Part shown: piece after piece, positions 35,075 to 43,494 of the stretch
How positions within the stretch are numbered: position 1 is the first letter of the stretch
Layout: each line of letters opens with the position of its first letter
Assembly: GCF_035593265.1 (NCBI RefSeq)
Contig: NZ_CP141614.1
Location: forward strand, 62,001 to 126,000
Direction of reading: 5' to 3'
From: Limnochorda sp. LNt
GTDB lineage: Bacteria > Bacillota > Limnochordia > Limnochordales > Geochordaceae
DNA length: 64,000 nt
The notes under the pieces: model-generated
Databases searched by the model: none
Seen by the model: the letters and a program-made list of their open reading frames with translations, nothing else
What the model was told of the DNA's origin: nothing
Made by a program: the position numbers and the translations under genes

Positions 35075-36524
35075 GCCTGCCCGGACCTCCACGCTCGCGA
35101 CCCGCACGGCGACGCTGACGCCCGCGCCCGGGGCCGTGCCGGGGTCGCCCCACGGCACCTTCGTGCCCTACGACCCCGACGCCGAGCGGCGGGTGCTGGG
35201 CATCCTGCTCAAGTACCCTGACAAGGCCGACCTCGTGCTGGACAGGCTGCGGCCTGCCCACTTCTACGACCGCCTGCACCGGCTCGTCTATCGCATCATC
35301 GTGGAGCTCTACAACACCACGGGGCGCATCTCGTTCACCCAGGTCTTCAACCGCCTGCGCAAGGAGGCGCAGGTCAGCGAGCCGGAGTCGGTGCTGCTGG
35401 AGCTGACGGAGTCGTTCGGCACGGCCGCCGAGCTGGAGCCGGCCGTGGACGTGCTGCTGGACAAGCATGCCCGCCGGCGCATCCTGGAGGCCGCCCAGCA
35501 GGTGGAGCACATGATCCTCTTCGAGACGCACCCCTCGCTCTCGGAGTGCCAGGCCGTCGCCCAGCAGATGATGTTCGAGGCCACCTCCGAGGAGGGGTCG
35601 CTGGAGGACGACGTCAAGACCCTGCGGGACGTCCTCGCTCGCTGCTACTTCAACCTGGTGGAGCGGATGGAGGGACGCCGCCCTCCGGGGCTGATGGTGC
35701 GCTTCCCCTCGGTCGACAGCATCACCACGGGCTTCAAGAAGAAGGACCTGATCGTCCTGGCGGCCCGGCCCAGCATGGGCAAGACGGCTCTGGCCCTCAA
35801 CTTCGCCGTGCACGTGGCGCGCTTCGAGAAGGTGCCGGTGCTCATCTTCTCCCTCGAGATGGACGACGAGCAGATCGGCGACCGCATCGTCATCTCCGAG
35901 CTCTTCCGCTTCCAGCAGGATGGCAGGGGGCGGGAGCCCGTCACGTCGCTGGACTACACCACCCGGATGGACCCGGAGAAGTTCGCCCGGACCCAGTCCA
36001 TCTTCAACGAGCTGCACGAGTTGCCGATCCTGGTGGTGGACAAGCGTGGCCTGTCGGCCACCGACATCCGCGCCAAGGCCCGCCGGGTCAAGGCCAGTTA
36101 CAAGGATCTCGGGCTGATCGTCATCGACTACCTGCAGCTGATCCGGCCGCCCGGCGAGCCCACCAGCAAGAGCTGGGCCCAGGTCGTGGGGGACGTGGTG
36201 CGGGAGCTGCGCGACCTGGCAGGGGAGCTCAACGTGCCCATCCTGCTGCTGTCGCAGCTCAACCGAGGGGTGGAGGCTCGCGAAAACAAGCGGCCGGTCA
36301 TGTCGGACCTGCGCGATAGCGGCAACATCGAGGAGTTCGCCGATGTGGTGATGTTCCTCTACCGCGAAGACTACTACTACCCCGAGAAAGCCCGAGAGAA
36401 GGGCCTCGAGGGCGTCGTCGAGGTCATCGTGGCCAAGCAGCGCCGGGGTCCGACCGGCGTGGCCAAGCTGAGGTTCGTGCGCGACTACACCCGTTTCATC
36501 GACCTGGCCGAAGAAGAGGGCTAA
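35064..36524 (+). CDS. dnaB: Replicative DNA helicase DnaB (DnaC in Bacillus)
   Basis: 486 residues. An N-terminal helical collar domain (ERRVLGILLKYPDKADLVLD) and RecA-like ATPase with Walker A ARPSMGKTALAL and Walker B LIVIDYLQLIRPP; QLNRGVEARENKRPVMSDLR and an arginine-finger region follow. No intein is inserted. ATG 35064 lies 10 bases after AAGGAG. It unwinds DNA at the replication fork and is probably loaded with help of the upstream DnaD-like protein. Confidence 0.95.
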   Translation: MVDEPARTSTLATRTATLTPAPGAVPGSPHGTFVPYDPDAERRVLGILLKYPDKADLVLDRLRPAHFYDRLHRLVYRIIVELYNTTGRISFTQVFNRLRKEAQVSEPESVLLELTESFGTAAELEPAVDVLLDKHARRRILEAAQQVEHMILFETHPSLSECQAVAQQMMFEATSEEGSLEDDVKTLRDVLARCYFNLVERMEGRRPPGLMVRFPSVDSITTGFKKKDLIVLAARPSMGKTALALNFAVHVARFEKVPVLIFSLEMDDEQIGDRIVISELFRFQQDGRGREPVTSLDYTTRMDPEKFARTQSIFNELHELPILVVDKRGLSATDIRAKARRVKASYKDLGLIVIDYLQLIRPPGEPTSKSWAQVVGDVVRELRDLAGELNVPILLLSQLNRGVEARENKRPVMSDLRDSGNIEEFADVVMFLYREDYYYPEKAREKGLEGVVEVIVAKQRRGPTGVAKLRFVRDYTRFIDLAEEEG

Positions 36525-36533
36525 GCGCCCCCG

Positions 36534-36803
36534 ATGGACCTGCTCGATCACCTGGAGCGGGTGCGGCTCCGCCTGGCCGCTGCCTACCGCCGGCTCAGGC
36601 AGGAGGGGGCCATCACCGAGGAGCAGCTGGAGGCCGTCATGGAGGTCATCGACCGGATCGAGCACCTTCCCCTCGACGAGGTGCGCCGACGCCTGCAGGA
36701 GCTGGGGCATGCCGCGGCCGACAGGCGCCAGGCGGAGCATGGAGGCGGCTCCGACCCGGGCGCCGCGACCCCGGCGGCAGGCCCTGGGGGCGAGGGCGCA
36801 TGA
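36534..36803 (+). CDS. Small helical protein of unknown function
   Basis: 89 residues. The first 60 form a helical hairpin rich in Leu, Glu and Arg (LEAVMEVIDRIEHLPLDEV), followed by a Gly/Ala/Pro-rich tail. It lies 9 bases after dnaB and its stop overlaps the yabE start by 4 bases (ATGA), so it is likely translated. No family recognised. Confidence 0.55.
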   Translation: MDLLDHLERVRLRLAAAYRRLRQEGAITEEQLEAVMEVIDRIEHLPLDEVRRRLQELGHAAADRRQAEHGGGSDPGAATPAAGPGGEGA

Positions 36804-37831
36804 GCGGCCCGTCAGTGGGCAGGCCCCCGTCGCCCACCACCACCCGCTCCCGGGCGGTGTGCAAGGGAGCGCTCCTGCTCCTGGCGCTGGCCCTGGTCAG
36901 CGTCATGGGGCACTCCTGGGCCGTCATGCCGGTGCGAGTCGAGGTGGACGGTGATGTGCTGGAGGGGGACGTCCTGAGCGGGACGGTGGCGGGCGTCCTG
37001 GGCCAGCTCGGCGTCACGCTGCGAGAGGGTGACGAGACGGATCCCCCGTTGCAGCGTCGGGTGACGCCCGGCCAGGTCATCTCGGTGCGGCGGGCCTTCC
37101 CCGTCCACCTGACGGTGGACGGCGCGCAGCGGCGGACGCTGGTGGTGGGGGGTGACGTGGCCGATCTGCTGGAGCGCGAGGGGATCGCCCTCGGGCCGCT
37201 CGACTACGTCGTGCCCGATGGGGCGACGACGCTGTCACCCGACATGACGGTGCGGGTCGTGCGAGTACGGGAGGAGGTCGTGGTGCGCCAGGCCCCCATC
37301 CCGTACCAGACGCTACGGTGGGCGGAGCCTCGGTGGGAGCGAGGCAAGACGGGCTTGCTGAGGCCCGGCAGGGAGGGCCTCGCCGAGTACACCGAGCGCC
37401 TGCGCTACGAGGATGGCCAGCTCGTCTCCACGGAGCGCCTCGCCACCCGGGTGCTGCAGCGACCCCAGGACGAGATCATCGGCGTGGGCACCCGCATCGT
37501 CTGGAGGACCCTGGAGACGCCCCTGGGGCCCGTTCGGTACCGGGAGGCCCGCCAGATGGTGGCCACCGCGTACTACCCCGGCCCGGAGAGCACGGGCCGC
37601 TACGCGGACGGCCTGACGGCGACGGGCATGCGGGCCGGCCACGGGGTGGTGGCGGTCGACCCCAAGGTGATCCCGCTGGGGACGCGCCTCTACATCCCGG
37701 GGTACGGCATGGCGATGGCGGGCGACGTCGGGTCGGCCATCAAGGGCAACCGCATCGACCTGGGCTTCAACACCCTGCGGGAGGCCCTCCACTTCGGACG
37801 GCGCACGGTGACGGTCTACGTCCTCGACTGA
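36800..37831 (+). CDS. yabE: YabE-like cell-wall protein (DUF348, G5 and 3D domains)
   Basis: 343 residues. A membrane anchor or signal segment at about 23-40, two ubiquitin-like DUF348 repeats, a G5 domain (about 170-235) and a C-terminal 3D domain with ATAYYPGPESTGRYADG, VAVDPKVIPLGTRLYIPG and AIKGNRIDLGF, which keep the three aspartates that give the 3D domain its name. These resemble resuscitation-promoting factors and lytic transglycosylases; YabE in B. subtilis is also encoded near rsmA. It probably cleaves peptidoglycan glycan strands. Confidence 0.9.
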   Translation: MSGPSVGRPPSPTTTRSRAVCKGALLLLALALVSVMGHSWAVMPVRVEVDGDVLEGDVLSGTVAGVLGQLGVTLREGDETDPPLQRRVTPGQVISVRRAFPVHLTVDGAQRRTLVVGGDVADLLEREGIALGPLDYVVPDGATTLSPDMTVRVVRVREEVVVRQAPIPYQTLRWAEPRWERGKTGLLRPGREGLAEYTERLRYEDGQLVSTERLATRVLQRPQDEIIGVGTRIVWRTLETPLGPVRYREARQMVATAYYPGPESTGRYADGLTATGMRAGHGVVAVDPKVIPLGTRLYIPGYGMAMAGDVGSAIKGNRIDLGFNTLREALHFGRRTVTVYVLD

Positions 37832-37880
37832 GCACGGGCCGGCCGCGCAGGGGCCGCCGCGCCCGTCGACCCCTGCGGGG

Positions 37881-38756
37881 TTGCAGGCCATCCTGACCCG
37901 TTACCAGCTGAGGCCCCGGCGGCGGCTGAGCCAGCACTTCCTCGTGGACCCCCGCCAGGCCGACCGGATCGCCGACGCCCTGGAGGCGAGCCCCGGAGAT
38001 GTGGTGCTGGAGATCGGCTCGGGGCTGGGGGCGCTCACCCTGCCGCTGGCGCGGCGTGCCCGATGGGTGGTCGCCATCGAGCGGGACGCCTCCCTGGCAT
38101 CGGCGCTGGCCGACATCCTGGTGAGCCACGGCTTGCGTCCCACGGTGGATCTGGTGGTGGCGGACGCCTTGCGCCTGCCCCTGACCCATCTCAAGGAGCT
38201 GGTGGCGTCGGCGCGCCACGAGCCGGGCACCGTGCCACGACCGCAGGCGCGGGTGCTGGTGGCGGGCAACCTGCCCTACGGCATCACGAGTCCGCTGTTG
38301 CTCTGGCTGGTGGACGAGCCGGGGTGGCACCGGGCCGTGGTCATGGTGCAGAAGGAGGTGGCCGACCGCCTCGCCGCGGCGCCCTCGACGCCCGCGTACG
38401 GATCGCTGACCGTGGCCGTCGCCACCCGCTGCAGGGTGCGCCCGCTCTTCGACGTCTCGCGCCGCTGCTTCTTCCCGGTCCCCGAGGTGGACTCGACCGT
38501 GCTGCAGCTCGAGCCCCTGCCCCGGCAACTGGCCCCCGAGGAGCGCCGGCGGCTGGAGCAGGTGCTCCGGGCCGCCTTCGGGCAACGCCGCAAGACTTTG
38601 CGCAACGCGCTGCGCTCCCTCACGCCGGACCCCGCCAAGGTCCAGGCCATCCTGGACCGGGCCGGCGTCGACGGGGCGCTGCGGGGCGAGGCCCTCGAGC
38701 CGGAGCGGTTGCTCGACCTGGCCCGGGCCTGGGCCGCGATCGATGGGCGCCCTTGA
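37881..38756 (+). CDS. rsmA: 16S rRNA (adenine1518/1519-N6) dimethyltransferase
   Basis: 291 residues; RsmA/KsgA. LSQHFLVDPRQADRI at the start, SAM-binding VLEIGSGLGALTLPLA and the catalytic NLPYGITSPLL motif are all clear, and FFPVPEVDSTVLQL is the C-terminal signature. A short insertion (about 10 residues) lies between the SAM domain and NLPY. It starts with TTG 37881 and follows yabE by 49 bases, as in B. subtilis except that rnmV is absent here. Confidence 0.95.
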   Translation: MQAILTRYQLRPRRRLSQHFLVDPRQADRIADALEASPGDVVLEIGSGLGALTLPLARRARWVVAIERDASLASALADILVSHGLRPTVDLVVADALRLPLTHLKELVASARHEPGTVPRPQARVLVAGNLPYGITSPLLLWLVDEPGWHRAVVMVQKEVADRLAAAPSTPAYGSLTVAVATRCRVRPLFDVSRRCFFPVPEVDSTVLQLEPLPRQLAPEERRRLEQVLRAAFGQRRKTLRNALRSLTPDPAKVQAILDRAGVDGALRGEALEPERLLDLARAWAAIDGRP

Positions 38757-38766
38757 GGTCGGGCCG

Positions 38767-38775
38767 TGCTATAAT
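38767..38775 (+). promoter_or_regulatory. Extended -10 promoter upstream of ykuK
   Basis: TGCTATAAT is a perfect extended -10 element (TATAAT at 38770-38775), 72 bases before the ykuK ATG and just after the rsmA stop. No good -35 is seen. It has the same TGnTATAAT form as the rpsF promoter. Confidence 0.7.
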
Positions 38776-38796
38776 CGCGACGGTTCGACGGAGCCG

Positions 38797-38819
38797 AGGA
38801 GGTGAGCTCCCGCAGCTCA
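38797..38819 (+). promoter_or_regulatory. Orphan Shine-Dalgarno and hairpin in the ykuK leader
   Basis: AGGAGGTGA at 38797-38805 is a perfect ribosome-binding sequence, but no start codon sits at the right distance. TGAGCT (38803-38808) and AGCTCA (38814-38819) form a 6-bp hairpin overlapping its 3' end. It may be a regulatory element or standby site; the actual ykuK start has a weaker GGAAGGCGG. Confidence 0.3.
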
Positions 38820-38847
38820 ACTGACGGAGAGCCGGAAGGCGGCCGAG

Positions 38848-39318
38848 ATGCAGTTCATCAGCCCGACCAAGGGGCCGCTCGACTTCGACGCGATGTTCGA
38901 GGAGATCATCGCCTACGTGAGGGAGAAGCCGGAGGCCACCTACCGGGTCATCGTGGGCACCGACTCGCAGCTGCGAGAGCAGACGAGCTTCGTCACGGCG
39001 ATCATCGTCCACCGGGTCGGCAAGGGTGCCCGGTATTTCTACTCGCGTGAGCGGGAGGTCTTCGGCCGCAGCCTCCGGCAGCGCATCTTCCACGAGGCGG
39101 CGCGCAGCCTCGAGGTGGCGGGCATGCTGGCCTCTCGCCTGGCCGCCAACGGGCACGCGGACTTCGACGTCGAGATCCATCTCGACATCGGTCGCCACGG
39201 CGAGACGCGCGACCTGATCCGCGAGGTCGTCGGCATGGTGACGGGCAGCGGCTTCGACGCCCGCATCAAGCCCGACGCCTTCGGCGCCTCCAAGGTGGCC
39301 GACAAGTACACCAAGTAG
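38848..39318 (+). CDS. YkuK family ribonuclease-H-like protein (DUF458)
   Basis: 156 residues. FISPTKGPLDFDAMFEEI, VIVGTDSQLREQTSFVTAI and a C-terminal IKPDAFGASKVADKYTK match the YkuK family, predicted to have an RNase H-like fold with the Asp of GTDSQ and the Asp of HLDIGRHGETR as possible metal ligands. Common in Bacillota; function not established. It appears to be a single-gene unit with its own promoter. Confidence 0.85.
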   Translation: MQFISPTKGPLDFDAMFEEIIAYVREKPEATYRVIVGTDSQLREQTSFVTAIIVHRVGKGARYFYSREREVFGRSLRQRIFHEAARSLEVAGMLASRLAANGHADFDVEIHLDIGRHGETRDLIREVVGMVTGSGFDARIKPDAFGASKVADKYTK

Positions 39319-39442
39319 CCGCGTCGCCGCACTGAGGCGCCCTCGCCCTGTCGCCTTCCTCCGTCGCTCGCGCCCCCTGCCCCCCCACCGGGGTCCTTGC
39401 ATACCGTGGTGAGCAGCCTCTCGAGGAGCGGCATGGGGCGAG
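39319..39442. other. Intergenic region between ykuK and the amidase gene
   Basis: 124 bases, C-rich, with a CCCCCCC run near 39380. CATACCGT at about 39401-39408 resembles a sporulation sigma-E -10 element (CATACANT), but no matching -35 is seen. No gene or convincing terminator recognised. Confidence 0.2.
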
Positions 39443-40420
39443 GTGCGACAGGACCTCCCGATGAACGGCTATCGCCCGAACGGCCACCGCCGCGTGCGGG
39501 TGGTGCTCGACGGGCGTCTCATCGACGGTCACGGACGTCTCGACGCGCGAGCAGCCTGGGTGGACGCCGGGCCCATCGCGTTTCGATGGGGGGCCCGCCT
39601 CGACATCGGTGAGGACGTGCTGGGCTGGCGCGATGCCCGCAGCGGGCGGACGGTGGTCTTCCGCCGCGGCGACCCCCACGCCGAGGTCGAGGGCCACGGC
39701 GTCGTGCCGCTATCCGCCTCTCCGGAGTGGTCGGACGGCCAGCTGCTGTTGCCCGCGGACGCGGTGGCCCTGGCGGGAGGCGCCACGGTCCGGCTGGACC
39801 GGAGAGCCGGCGCGCTCTTCATCACCCGCCCGGATCCCTACCTCGCACGGTTTCGGATCCTCATAGACCCCGGGCACGGCGGGAACGACCCGGGATGTAC
39901 CTACGGCGACGGCCGGCTGGAGAAAGATCTCAACCTCGACGTGGCGCGCCGGCTGGCCCGGCTGCTCCAGGCCGCCGGGGCTGCGGTGGCCCTGAGCCGG
40001 ACCTCCGACGTCGAGCTCTCCCCGCTGCAGCGATGCGCCCGGGCCCGGCAGTTCCAAGCCCACCTGGCCATCAGCCTGCATCACAACGCCTTCTGGGACC
40101 CATCGTTGCAGGGGGCCGAGGGCTACTTCTACCGGCACGACCCCGGCCGGAGACTGGCGGCGAGCCTGGTAGGCGCGCTGGCGCGGGTCCTGGGCATCCC
40201 CAACCGGGGCGTGCGCGAGGCCAGCGTCGGCATCCTGCGGTGCATGCCCTGCACGGCTGCCCTGGTCGAGGCTGCCTTCGTCAGCGAGCCGAGGCTCGCG
40301 CGAGCCTTCGCCCATCCGTGGCCCCGCACCAAGGAGGCGATGGCGCTGCTGGAGGGGATCCGGGGCTTCTGCGGGGCGTTGCGGGGCGATGGCGTGCTCT
40401 GGGCGCCTCCCGGGCCATGA
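39443..40420 (+). CDS. N-acetylmuramoyl-L-alanine amidase (Amidase_3)
   Basis: 325 residues. The N-terminal about 130 residues look like a copper-amine-oxidase-N-like beta domain; the C-terminal zinc amidase domain has LIDPGHGGNDPG, the Glu of GRLEKDLNLD, the His of AISLHHNAFW and the catalytic Glu of AALVEAAFVS. It cleaves the MurNAc-L-Ala bond. No signal peptide is evident, so it could act inside the mother cell or forespore like some cortex enzymes, or use another route. The start is uncertain: GTG 39443 or ATG 39461. Confidence 0.85.
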   Translation: MRQDLPMNGYRPNGHRRVRVVLDGRLIDGHGRLDARAAWVDAGPIAFRWGARLDIGEDVLGWRDARSGRTVVFRRGDPHAEVEGHGVVPLSASPEWSDGQLLLPADAVALAGGATVRLDRRAGALFITRPDPYLARFRILIDPGHGGNDPGCTYGDGRLEKDLNLDVARRLARLLQAAGAAVALSRTSDVELSPLQRCARARQFQAHLAISLHHNAFWDPSLQGAEGYFYRHDPGRRLAASLVGALARVLGIPNRGVREASVGILRCMPCTAALVEAAFVSEPRLARAFAHPWPRTKEAMALLEGIRGFCGALRGDGVLWAPPGP

Positions 40421-40463
40421 CGGCCCCGTCGAGGGCATAGGCTGGGGTGGGGGCACAGCCTGG

Positions 40464-41144
40464 ATGAAGACGCCCGAAGCCGCCTGGATGGAGCGTCGCC
40501 GTCGGCGGCCCACGCTTGGCCCCGGCAGCCGGGGCCACGAGGTGGAGGCGCTGCAGCAACGACTGGCCCGTCTCGGATTCTACGAGGGCGAGGTGGACGG
40601 CACCTACGGCGAGCTGACCGAGGACGCCGTCCGGAGCTTCCAGCGAGCCTTTCGCCTGCACGCCGACGGTATCGCGGGCCCCGAGCTCTTCCGCCTGCTG
40701 GACGATCCGCTCCTGGCCCTGGTCGACGGGCAGGTGGAGCAGTTCGTGATGGGCTGGGCCGAGAGCGCCGAGGAGGCGGGGCGCGGCCCCACGTGGCTGA
40801 GCGGGTGGGCCGTCCCGTTCGCCGAGCTGCGTGTCGACCGACTGGGGCGCCCCGAGCTCCGCCACGTCGACGCGGCTCCCCCGGCGACGCCGCCGGGCGG
40901 CGATGCGGGCGAGGCGCCGCCCGTGCCCGTGGTGACCCTGTGTCCGGGATCCGGGATCGCCACGCCGCGCGACGGCGCGGGCCCGTGGCTGGCCCGCCTG
41001 CGACGCGCCGCCCCTGGCCGCGTGCCGGTCGCGTCCGCGGACCGGCCCGCCCCTCCAGCCGGCCGGAGCCCGCCGAACTCCCACCGCCCGGCGCGGGGTG
41101 GCTCGTGCGGCGCCTGCGGAGAGCGGGCCTGTCGGGTTGGCTGA
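40464..41144 (+). CDS. Peptidoglycan-binding domain protein, N-terminal part (frame broken)
   Basis: 226 codons, of which about the first 197 look native. A PG_binding_1 domain at about residues 15-75 (EALQQRLARLGFYEGEVDGT and GELTEDAVRSFQRAF) is followed by a region of unknown type. Near 41050-41060 the coding pattern moves to the -1 frame, which continues for 203 codons. One missing C in the CCCC at 41050-41053 would restore a protein of about 400 residues. ATG 40464 follows a G-rich stretch. Probably a cell-wall or spore-cortex associated protein. Confidence 0.65.
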   Translation: MKTPEAAWMERRRRRPTLGPGSRGHEVEALQQRLARLGFYEGEVDGTYGELTEDAVRSFQRAFRLHADGIAGPELFRLLDDPLLALVDGQVEQFVMGWAESAEEAGRGPTWLSGWAVPFAELRVDRLGRPELRHVDAAPPATPPGGDAGEAPPVPVVTLCPGSGIATPRDGAGPWLARLRRAAPGRVPVASADRPAPPAGRSPPNSHRPARGGSCGACGERACRVG

Positions 41145-41668
41145 GCCTCCGGATTCGAGCGGCTTCGGGGCGGTCGTCGCTCCTCTGGTGGGGATACGAG
41201 GTGGCCCGGAGGACCCACGCCTTCGAGCGGCTCGTCGTCTGGGTGCCGGGGCCGGACGTCGAGCTCGACGCCACCCTCGCCGCCGTGCGCACGGCCGTGC
41301 GAGGCATCCGGCGGTGGAGGCCTCCCTGGCATGTCCTGCTGGGCGTGGACCTGGCGCCCTGGCTGGTCCAACCCTCCGGCGGCCCGGACGGCCAGGGCCT
41401 GGCTCGTCGCCGCCTCACCCGCACCGAGGCCGTCATGATCGGCTGGCAGCTCCGGCTCCGGCGCCTGCGAGGGGAGCCGCCCGAGCAGCTCCCCGTGCTG
41501 GTCCGATGCCCGGCCGAGCGGGTGCGGGCGCTGGTCCGCTTGGTGCAGTGGGCGGGTCTGGGGGGCATGGTGCTTCGCGGCCTCGACCGTGCCGAGCAGC
41601 CTGCCCTGGCGGAGGTGGTCGGCGGGTTACGCGTCCTTCGGTTCTCGTCTGGGGACGAGGCGTCATAA
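41057..41668 (+). CDS. C-terminal part of the frame-broken peptidoglycan-binding protein
   Basis: 203 codons without a convincing start of their own. The sequence begins ELPPPGAGWLVRRLRRAGLS and contains FERLVVWVPGPDVELDATL and PWHVLLGVDLAPWLV. It has alternating helix and strand character, resembling a TIM-barrel-like fragment, possibly related to the glycoside-hydrolase-like domains found behind PG-binding domains. No family can be assigned with confidence and no catalytic residues can be named. Confidence 0.5.
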   Translation, partial: SRPEPAELPPPGAGWLVRRLRRAGLSGWLSLRIRAASGRSSLLWWGYEVARRTHAFERLVVWVPGPDVELDATLAAVRTAVRGIRRWRPPWHVLLGVDLAPWLVQPSGGPDGQGLARRRLTRTEAVMIGWQLRLRRLRGEPPEQLPVLVRCPAERVRALVRLVQWAGLGGMVLRGLDRAEQPALAEVVGGLRVLRFSSGDEAS

Positions 41669-41704
41669 GGATGGACCAAACCCCCCCGAGGGAGGCGTCG
41701 GTCC

Positions 41705-43411
41705 GTGGCTGTCAAGATCAGGGAGACGGAGCTGCTGCTCTCCCACCGCCTGGAGGCACGAAGCGTCGAGGCCACGGCCTCCGGCACCCTACGGCTCTCT
41801 CCCGAGCTTCCCGATGCCGGTACGGCCATCCGCTGGAAGGCATTGGCCGCGGTCGACCGGGTCGTCGCGGACGCCGAGACGGGACGGCTCGAGGTCCGTG
41901 GCTCCCTGCACGCGTGGGTCGTCTACGCCGCAGCGGGCTCGGAGTCGCCGGATCCGGTCGGAGCCCTCTACGGAGGCCGCCTGGAGGGCGAGCTGACCTT
42001 CGTGGCCGGTTTCGATCTCCCGCCCGAGGGGGTCGAGGCCCGCTGGGAGGCCACCGCCCAGGTCCGCGACGTCGACGGCCGCTTCCGGGGCGACGGGAGG
42101 ACCGTCGATGTCGACGCGGTGGTCCAGGTCGTGGCGATGGGGACGGTCGCCGAGCGGACCACCGCCGTGAGTCACGTCGCCGCGACGGCGCCCGACCGCA
42201 TCGAGGCGACGCCGGCCAATCTCCGGCTCAACATCTTCTTCCAGGGCGCCCAGCGCACGCGACTGGCCGTGGAGGAGGCGCACGGACTGGACCTGCCGGG
42301 AGGCACGGCGGCTCGCCTGCGGGTGCTGGACCTGCACGTGGAGCCCGTCATCACCGGCACCGAGGCGCGCCAGGGCGAGGTGGAGGTGCGCGGGGAGACC
42401 GTCTTCTCGTTGCTGTACGCCATCCAGCGGCACGCCGAGGAATCCCCGCCCGAGCCGGGTGGTGACGGCGAGGAGGACGAGGGCGTCGAGCCGGGCGCGG
42501 CGAGCCGGACGACCCGTCTGTGGGACGTGCAACTGGCCGCGTGGAGCAGCACCGAGGGATGGACCACCACCATCCCCGTCCCGGGCGTGGAGCCCGGCAC
42601 ACGCGTTCGGGCCCAGGCCCAGGCGGCGGACGCGGTGGTGCGGGTCCTGCCGGCCGAGGGACTCGTCTACATCACCTGCCAGATCGACGTCGAGGCCCAG
42701 GCCTGGGCAGTGCGGGCCGTGCCGGTGGTGGCGGACATCCGCTCGGCGGGCCCGCTGCCGGTCGAGGTGCGCAAGGTCGAGCTGCGGCTCGAGAGCCCCG
42801 CGGGCGAGGGGCGCCGCACGTTCACCGCGGGCGGGACCGTCGAGATCACGGGCACACTACCTCCGGTCGACCGGATCGTCTGGAGCGGGGTGCAGATCGA
42901 CAGCCTCACCGTGCGACCCGACACCGGCCGGGCCCACGTGACGGCGTCGCTGACGCCGTGGGCCTACTACCTCCCGTACAAGGCCGACGAGCGCGCCACG
43001 GGCATCGTCTTCGCCCTCTGGCCGGGGGCAGTCACGCTCGAGCAGACGGTCTCGGTGCCCGATCTAAAGGGGGAGGCCGAGGTCCGGGCCGCCCTGTCGA
43101 GCCTCTCCGTGGAGGCCGACCTGATCAACCGGCAGACGGTGGAATTCACGGTCTCGGGCACGTGTGCGGTGGAGGCGTGGCTGCCGGCCTCCCAGGAGGT
43201 GGTGGCCGAGGCGGTGGCGGTGCGGGCCGCTGCGGAGCGCCAGCCGTCCATCTATCTGGTGGTGACGCAGCCGGGGGATACGCTGTGGAAGCTCTCCCGA
43301 CGCTACCGAACCAGTGCCCAGCGGCTGCTGGCGGCCAACCCCGCCCTGGGGGCCCACGAGGAGACGACCGCCCTCCCCGCGGGGAGTCGCCTCTTCATCG
43401 TGAGGGAGTAA
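41705..43411 (+). CDS. sipL: SipL-like spore coat morphogenetic protein (SPOCS domains and LysM)
   Basis: 568 residues. About three DUF3794/SPOCS repeats (roughly residues 30-150, 170-320 and 330-500), then a C-terminal LysM domain (YLVVTQPGDTLWKLSRRYRT and LAANPAL). This is the architecture of SipL of Clostridioides difficile, whose LysM domain binds the SpoIVA ATPase to anchor the coat. The family is confined to spore-formers. GTG 41705 has GGGAGGCG about 8 bases upstream. Close in length to known SipL proteins (slightly longer); the acidic insert near residue 250 is a difference. Confidence 0.85.
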   Translation: MAVKIRETELLLSHRLEARSVEATASGTLRLSPELPDAGTAIRWKALAAVDRVVADAETGRLEVRGSLHAWVVYAAAGSESPDPVGALYGGRLEGELTFVAGFDLPPEGVEARWEATAQVRDVDGRFRGDGRTVDVDAVVQVVAMGTVAERTTAVSHVAATAPDRIEATPANLRLNIFFQGAQRTRLAVEEAHGLDLPGGTAARLRVLDLHVEPVITGTEARQGEVEVRGETVFSLLYAIQRHAEESPPEPGGDGEEDEGVEPGAASRTTRLWDVQLAAWSSTEGWTTTIPVPGVEPGTRVRAQAQAADAVVRVLPAEGLVYITCQIDVEAQAWAVRAVPVVADIRSAGPLPVEVRKVELRLESPAGEGRRTFTAGGTVEITGTLPPVDRIVWSGVQIDSLTVRPDTGRAHVTASLTPWAYYLPYKADERATGIVFALWPGAVTLEQTVSVPDLKGEAEVRAALSSLSVEADLINRQTVEFTVSGTCAVEAWLPASQEVVAEAVAVRAAAERQPSIYLVVTQPGDTLWKLSRRYRTSAQRLLAANPALGAHEETTALPAGSRLFIVRE

Positions 43412-43429
43412 GGGATTTCCAGCGTCGGC

Positions 43430-43458
43430 TTGCCGGGGGAGGCGGTCTCTGCTAATCT
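43430..43458 (+). promoter_or_regulatory. Possible promoter of the glycosyltransferase-heptose cluster
   Basis: TTGCCG at 43430-43435, 17 bases, then TAATCT at 43453-43458 preceded by TG. The -35 match is good and the -10 is weak. It lies between the sipL stop and the GT9 gene. Confidence 0.35.
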
Positions 43459-43494
43459 GGGGGCGGCCGACAGGCTGATGCCGGAGGATGACCG

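Noticed and set aside
36500-36800. Toxin-antitoxin pair around the 89-residue gene
   Set aside because: No partner gene or toxin/antitoxin family features; it is simply coupled to yabE.
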